A stretch of 64,000 nucleotides of DNA from Melastoma dodecandrum (Eukaryota; Streptophyta; Magnoliopsida; Myrtales; Melastomataceae): contig JARUPY010000089.1 of NCBI GenBank assembly GCA_029817715.1, positions 620,001 to 684,000 on the forward strand, given 5' to 3'. Below the pieces are notes generated by a model. It was not told the origin of the DNA, did no database searches, and saw only the letters and a program-made list of their open reading frames with translations. Each line of letters opens with the position of its first letter. Position 1 is the first letter of the stretch. Position numbers and translations under genes: made by a program. This document shows, piece by piece, positions 59,079 through 64,000 of the stretch.

Positions 59079-59430
59079 CGTTTCCCCTCCCGGCGGAGTA
59101 CCTCTTCTTCTTCTTCTTCTCACCTTCACTTACCTAAATCTCCTTCCCCGAGCAAACCCTAACAACCTTTTCTCCTTTTTCCGGTCCCTATTTGTTTCTC
59201 TCTATCACAGACACGTCTATTATTTATGTCGCGGAGAGAGAGAGAGGACAGAGCACGTGCCGGGTAGTATTCCTTCGTCTAAATACACGCTTTTCTCCTA
59301 TTATATATAAAAACTTTTATCATTTGCTTAATATGATACTTGTTATATATTATATAGTTTAATACGTAACAAATATTTAGATTCAGATAACTTATCAACC
59401 GAAGTGGTTGGAAGCTGAATAACGTATAAT
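59079..59430. other. Shared upstream region, no gene
   Basis: Leader and promoter of the FAM192A-like gene with a CTT-rich stretch near 59100, then AT-rich DNA up to the LTR-like repeat. Confidence 0.45.
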
Positions 59431-60101
59431 TGTTCGCTCCGGAAGTGACCACGGACAAGCCGGATCCAAATACGTCGGAAATATTTGACACTACGGGCAA
59501 TTGATGCCCGGATGACTCGTTAAAATGTGTGGTCGCCGTATAAAATGAAAGAAAAGAGGGGGAAAGACAACGGATGGGCAGCCTTAAGCAGAAGCACGCA
59601 GGAGCACAAAGAAAGCTTGAACGCTGGAATGCTTGAAAAGATAAAATATGACAATATATGTCCGTATGTAGAGAGATGTTTGTACAATGTCTAAGAACAA
59701 CTATTTATACTAAGCTAGACCTACGTATATACGATAATGTAAGATTGCACATATATTACCCTTCCTTTGCTGTCAGTATCCATGAAATATCTCCTTTTCA
59801 TACGAGTAAACTTGGCAACAATTTCCTTCTGGATCCCGAGTTCTTCTAGGCCTTCCTTAATAGCTGATTGATCGACCGTGTCGCCCATTGGCCTTCGCCG
59901 TAGAGTTTCCTTGCTCGTCCAGTCTGACTATCGCTTGTCGCTTCGCCGACCTGTTGTCGTCCGTCGCTTGGTGATCCCTTCGCCCAGCAAACCTTCACTT
60001 GGTGTGTATCCGTGGTCACCTTCTTTCTGAATTTTCCTTCATTGGGTCTATGCTCTCGACGGTCGATCAACAGATTGGGCTGAGATATGTGACACACTAA
60101 A
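59431..60101 (-). repeat. LTR-like dispersed repeat, copy 3
   Basis: On minus it ends GAGCGAACA like the other copies. The internal blocks match: a TATAAATAGTTGTTCTTAG box near 59700, the TCAAGCATTCCAGC block and GTGGTCGCC. Its other end, near 60097-60101 (CTAAAT), has drifted from the TG-start form, so the boundary is uncertain and no clean target duplication is seen. Confidence 0.65.
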
Positions 60102-60297
60102 TTGTGTTTGGAATTGCACTGGCAATACAGGAGATGATGCAGGTTAATGGGCCTGTCTCGAATGGCCGGGCTTTAAAGGATTTGAGATTTGTTTTTTTAA
60201 GTAATGACGCAAACAGAGACGTCTCTAAAATGTTGCCAATTATTGCCGTAGCAAATATTTACAAGGACGACAACCTCAGCGATGGTTGTGAACATTT

Positions 60298-61906
60298 TCA
60301 TTTGGCGGAGAAGGTGGCGCAAAATCGAGGAAGACACGGCGGCCACTCGGCTGGAAATCCGCTGTTATTCTCCGGATTGGGATTTCTGACCTTTGATCCT
60401 CCGCAGCCTATGGCTGTCGATATGGCGGAAATGAGCGCCGTGGTGAAGCTCGGATCGGAAGCGACTCTGGCGCCGACTGTCTTAATGAGAGGGGTTGCTG
60501 GCGTCCCTTCCAAGTTCATGAACGGCTGTGCATATGCGTAATGCCTCCCCATTTGAGAGCTGTAGCTATTGAGAGGAGGTCGGAAGGGGTCGGTTGTTGC
60601 TAAGGGGAGTGGTGGCGGCAGTGCTCGTGCGAGTTGGATGGGGTTTCGCGTGAGGTCTAGGGTAATGGTGGGAAATGGAGCCGAGGCCGATAAAGTCACC
60701 AGGGCGGAAGGAGAAGCTGGGGCTTCTTCATACACTGTGGAGCTGGAAAGGAGCATGGCTGCTGCGGAAGAGGTGGCACTCATCATAGCGGCTGCCGCAG
60801 GCGGAACTGGGTGGTTGTGGTTCCCTTCGTAGGTGGTAATTAATATGGTTTTGTCCTCAACACATCGTTGCACCTAAAATACTTAAAGCGTCAGATGAGA
60901 TTCCCCGAGTGATGGTTAATTCCTTCATGATGTGATCGTTCGTACCTGTTTGCGTACGGGGCATCCTGCTGCCATGGTGCACCGGTAGTAGGCCCTCGGA
61001 CATGGGCTTCCCTTCGCCATTTTCTGTCCGTACTTTCTCCATTGACAACCATCGCTTATCTAAAATTACCATCAAACAAAAGTAAGCAATAGAACCAGAA
61101 GCACAAATAGGCGACACAGAAATAGAACGAATTACCCACCAGTGGCGACTCTGATCTTGCTCTGACCGACACCCTGACCTTCTTGCAGGGCATTTCTGCA
61201 GACTGATCCTTCGGCTTGGAGTCGGAATGTTCAGCTTCTGGGACAGTAGGAGAAACCAGAGAAGCTCGATCACCTTGTTGTAGTCGGTTGAGATTCTCAC
61301 TCCCCTTGACACCGGACACCTTCAGATCCAGCATCGAGTCCAGTGACGGGTTGCGATAAGCGTGCTTGTGCAAGGCCATGAGAAAGTGACCCTGAAGATT
61401 ATTGTAACTCCTCTTGATCTGATCCATCGTACTTCTAAGCCTCCCGTTCTCGTCTTGCAATCTTCCCAGCTCTCCTCGCAACATCTTTACCTGAAGAAAA
61501 AACCGTATGAATCTACCTAATATGCTCATTTACTCGTCAGAAACAGCACCGTGGTCCTCTCACCTTCGCGGCATGGTCGGTTTCTGGCATGTTAAAGCCG
61601 GTGGTGAATAAATTCAGTCTGGTCTATAACAGATCAAGCATTTAGACCAAAAGCACCGGATAGGTTTAACAATCGAAACCGAAAAAAAGTTCGACTTACC
61701 GAGGGATCGGATAGTCCCATATTATCGTTACTTTTGGCATCTTTCCCTGCACCCGGATGATCGGCTCCATGGCTACTTACCGAGAAGAAATCCATTTCCT
61801 TGATCGGACGGTTAGGGTCTGGAGCATCTGAAGTGGGCTCGTGACCATCGTCGGTCTCTCCGTGGGAGCCGAAGAAGAAGGCGAGGCCGTGGCGCTGCCT
61901 ATCCAT
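60298..61906 (-). CDS. Group IIb WRKY transcription factor (WRKY6/31/42/47 clade)
   Basis: Five exons on minus, 61906-61700, 61623-61564, 61490-61140, 61059-60946 and 60873-60298, give 435 residues. A leucine-zipper-like coiled coil lies at about 90-130 ([18 protein letters not shown]). The region before the domain reads [10 protein letters not shown], typical of IIb. The single WRKY domain starts [13 protein letters not shown] (W213), with C-x5-C and H-N-H zinc ligands. Its intron after VRKQ|VQRC is the IIb/IIa type. The tail has [16 protein letters not shown], a conserved IIb motif. Such factors bind W-boxes and act in defence, senescence and phosphate or boron responses. The third exon's donor is GTGGGT; the alternative GTAATT one base on breaks the frame. 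A TATA box lies about 100 bases upstream. Confidence 0.93.
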
Positions 61907-62003
61907 GACCTTTTGGTACAAGTAAAAGGGAACTTTAGAAGAAGGGGTAGTCGTCCGGGATAGTGAGCTTGTAAAGAGTGATTGGGGGTTGCACACCCTC
62001 CAC

Positions 62004-62011
62004 ATTATATA
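62004..62011 (-). promoter_or_regulatory. TATA box of the group IIb WRKY gene
   Basis: TATATAAT on minus, about 98 bases upstream of the ATG at 61906. It favours that ATG as the start and puts the frame upstream of it in untranslated leader. Confidence 0.65.
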
Positions 62012-63726
62012 GATCAATACATATACTGGTCTAATGATAAAGGCTCAACCGCAACTTATCAGTACATTGTGACATATTTTTCGACAACCTGACCAGATGG
62101 ACAACTAAATAGTTTATCACGTTAAATGATTGCCCAAAGAAATTTAATAAATTTTGACGTAAAGTTAACGTAATTGAAGTCACTGAGTAAAGGTAAAATA
62201 TACATTTATTGATTAAGTTTCTAGTCTAACTTCCTGTTTTAGTCAATCTTAAATTTTGGCAGGGAAAAATCAAATAAGACCTTGACGTTATAACAGTGAA
62301 CCTCCCACATCTTCTCCTTGTGTTCCTCCATCTCATTCTTCACCCTTGTAGCAGCTGCCCTCGTAACTTACTCATCGTCCGATCTTCAAGAATCTTGTGT
62401 GTTCTTAATAGCATCAACAACTATTGTCCTCGTCAAGAGTTTCGACTTTCATCCCATTTAATGCAGCTATCTAAATCCTAAAATAAAAAAACTTACGACG
62501 AAAGCTTCAATATTATTCACACCTTTTTTTCATCTTTTTCTTCTTTTATCGACACTTTTTATTAAAGTCTTGTTTGACTCTCACACGATGAAATTCAGTT
62601 AAGATTAATCAAAATCAATACAAAAAATAAAAGTTGCCACGAGACCATAAATCGATATTTTTTCATAAATAAAATATGAGAGTGTAGTAATTTATGTATT
62701 AATGATGTAAATATGATGTATCGGATATCTCCTTCGGGGAAGATTATTATTAATTAGTAATCCACATGATTTATCCCAGTTTAACTAAGTCAAATGGTGG
62801 AAAGTGACAACTTTTGACAAAAATGGCAACATCAACCCCCCCTATACAAAAACCCGAAATTCTGATAAAATTTCTTCGTTTGGGGCTACAAATCCGCCAA
62901 ACCTCACAGCCTTGTCGTACTCGGACAACCTTAAAATACTTCTCATTTTATAATAACGCGAAGCTTGCAAGTTTGTCTTGTAATGAAAAATTGGTCGACC
63001 TGGGGGAAATAACGTTCAGAAATCGGATTCGTCTCAACGTGTAGAAAAATCTGCACGGTCGACTTCCATGGAGTAGGTGAGTTCAAACGCACCCTTTTTA
63101 ATCCCTTCTAGTCGTCTCCTACGTGCGCTAGTTTTGTTTTGTTTTGTAATGATCTAAAAAAAATGTCTCACGAGTCCAACATGGTAGGGAGCTACGGCTA
63201 GATCGACGTGATGCGTGATGTTGGTGGGGAGTCGCCGTTACGTCACTGAGACGGAACGGAACCTGAGGAGAAGAAGGAAGCAATTGCACATGAAACACAG
63301 TTATATATCGATGAGCAGCACGAAGGAAGTCCAGTAGTCGACCCGATGACCAAATGGCCTTCCTAGCCGCGAGGGCGGGCTTCCTCAATCAAATTTCCTA
63401 ACCTAAAAAATCTGGCAGCTGGCCCATGGGCCCGAGGCCCAAATGGGACCCAAGTAACGTCACAATTGAATGTGGGTGAAAATAGCCGTTTTGTCCCCAT
63501 CCGAGTGTTTGATCATTCGTGGCCGGCCTCCAACCCAAATGTTTGGACTATTCTGCTGTCATCATCCCCTACCCAATCCCTATTAAACCCATCCTTTTTA
63601 AATAAAATAAAAATGATCCCCCGGTCAATAACTCACGGATTCTGACTCAGTAAACACTAGTACTAGGACAAAGGCGACAACATAATATTTCCAACCATCT
63701 CATGCATGTCATGTCATGATTGTTTT
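62012..63726. other. Intergenic DNA
   Basis: AT-rich in 62080-62780; GC returns near the end. Small overlapping frames only; no gene is supported. Confidence 0.45.
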
Positions 63727-63734
63727 TATATAAA
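63727..63734 (+). promoter_or_regulatory. TATA box of the chitinase gene
   Basis: TATATAAA lies 55 bases before the ATG, giving a short leader. Confidence 0.75.
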
Positions 63735-63781
63735 ACAAACACACCACTGAGGAACACCACGACGACCCAAAAAGCTAAATC

Positions 63782-64000
63782 ATGAAACCCGAGGCCGATC
63801 CCTCCTCCTCCTCCTCCCTTCACCTCCTAACCTCATCATTATACCTATCCATAGTCACAACATTCCTCCTCCTTCTGACACTAACCAGCGCAAGGCCGCA
63901 CCCTCCCTCGTCCCTTCCGACCATAATCCCGGAAGGTCTCTACAACACCCTGTTCCCCCACAAGGACGACGCCGCGTGCCCTGCTAGTGGGTTCTACCCT
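63782..64000 (+). CDS. GH19 chitinase, class II-like, 5' part only
   Basis: The frame runs open to the window edge, 73 residues so far. Residues 15-38 are strongly hydrophobic (LYLSIVTTFLLLLTLTSA), a signal peptide. The mature part begins almost at once with the catalytic domain, GLYNTLFPHKDDAACPASGF, matching the LYD-LF-HKDD-ACPA-FYTY stretch of plant family 19 chitinases. No hevein-type chitin-binding domain comes between, so this is class II or a related form. Such secreted enzymes cut chitin of fungal walls. The catalytic glutamates lie beyond the edge, so activity cannot be judged. The long Ser-rich start before the signal core is unusual. Confidence 0.8.
   Translation, partial: MKPEADPSSSSSLHLLTSSLYLSIVTTFLLLLTLTSARPHPPSSLPTIIPEGLYNTLFPHKDDAACPASGFYP

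Noticed and set aside
1..64000. CRISPR arrays, operons, bacterial-type systems or toxin genes
   Set aside because: No regularly spaced repeats and no bacterial gene structure; all intact genes have plant families and mostly spliceosomal introns.

Overview
The window is nuclear DNA from a flowering plant, almost certainly a eudicot. The genes have GT-AG introns, TATA boxes or site II (TGGGCY) promoters, and plant-only families: WRKY, SBP-box, LHCB, BAHD, PTI1-like kinase, STERILE APETALA and OBERON. I could build fifteen intact gene models, one of them running off the right edge, by joining exons in phase. The species cannot be named from the sequence alone.

Layout. 1-7 kb is repeat-rich and holds a complete-ended but decayed hAT transposon lying between two inverted repeat arms, then a frameshifted cytochrome b561/DOMON pseudogene. 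8.6-14.3 kb has a group I WRKY factor, a small SAM-domain protein and LHCB2, all on plus. 15.3-18.5 kb is a transposon graveyard: a dispersed LTR-like repeat, a PPR pseudogene and a 1.6-kb solo LTR with perfect target duplications. 19-29 kb has a small EAR-motif gene, a 20-exon mitochondrial HSP90, an inverted-repeat element and OBERON1. 29-31.6 kb is STERILE APETALA on minus, tail to tail with OBERON1. 32.8-36.5 kb has a broken and an intact BAHD acyltransferase in tandem. A scrap of S-adenosylmethionine synthetase lies near 37.7 kb. 38-43 kb is a large SPL1-type SBP-box gene on minus. 44.7-47 kb is repeats. 47-56.6 kb has a PTI1-like kinase and an ABCB transporter. 56.6-62 kb has a FAM192A-like gene and a group IIb WRKY, both on minus, separated by a third copy of the LTR-like repeat. 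The window ends in the first exon of a GH19 chitinase.

The genes are independent transcription units; there is no operon-like or cluster logic beyond the BAHD duplication. The SAM-domain, HSP90 and OBERON1 genes appear to keep the order seen on Arabidopsis chromosome 3 (recalled, not checked), with LHCB2 and repeats now between them. I found no sign of a new defence, mobile or metabolic system. The most interesting material is the mobile-element archaeology, the two tight convergent gene pairs and the small EAR-motif gene.
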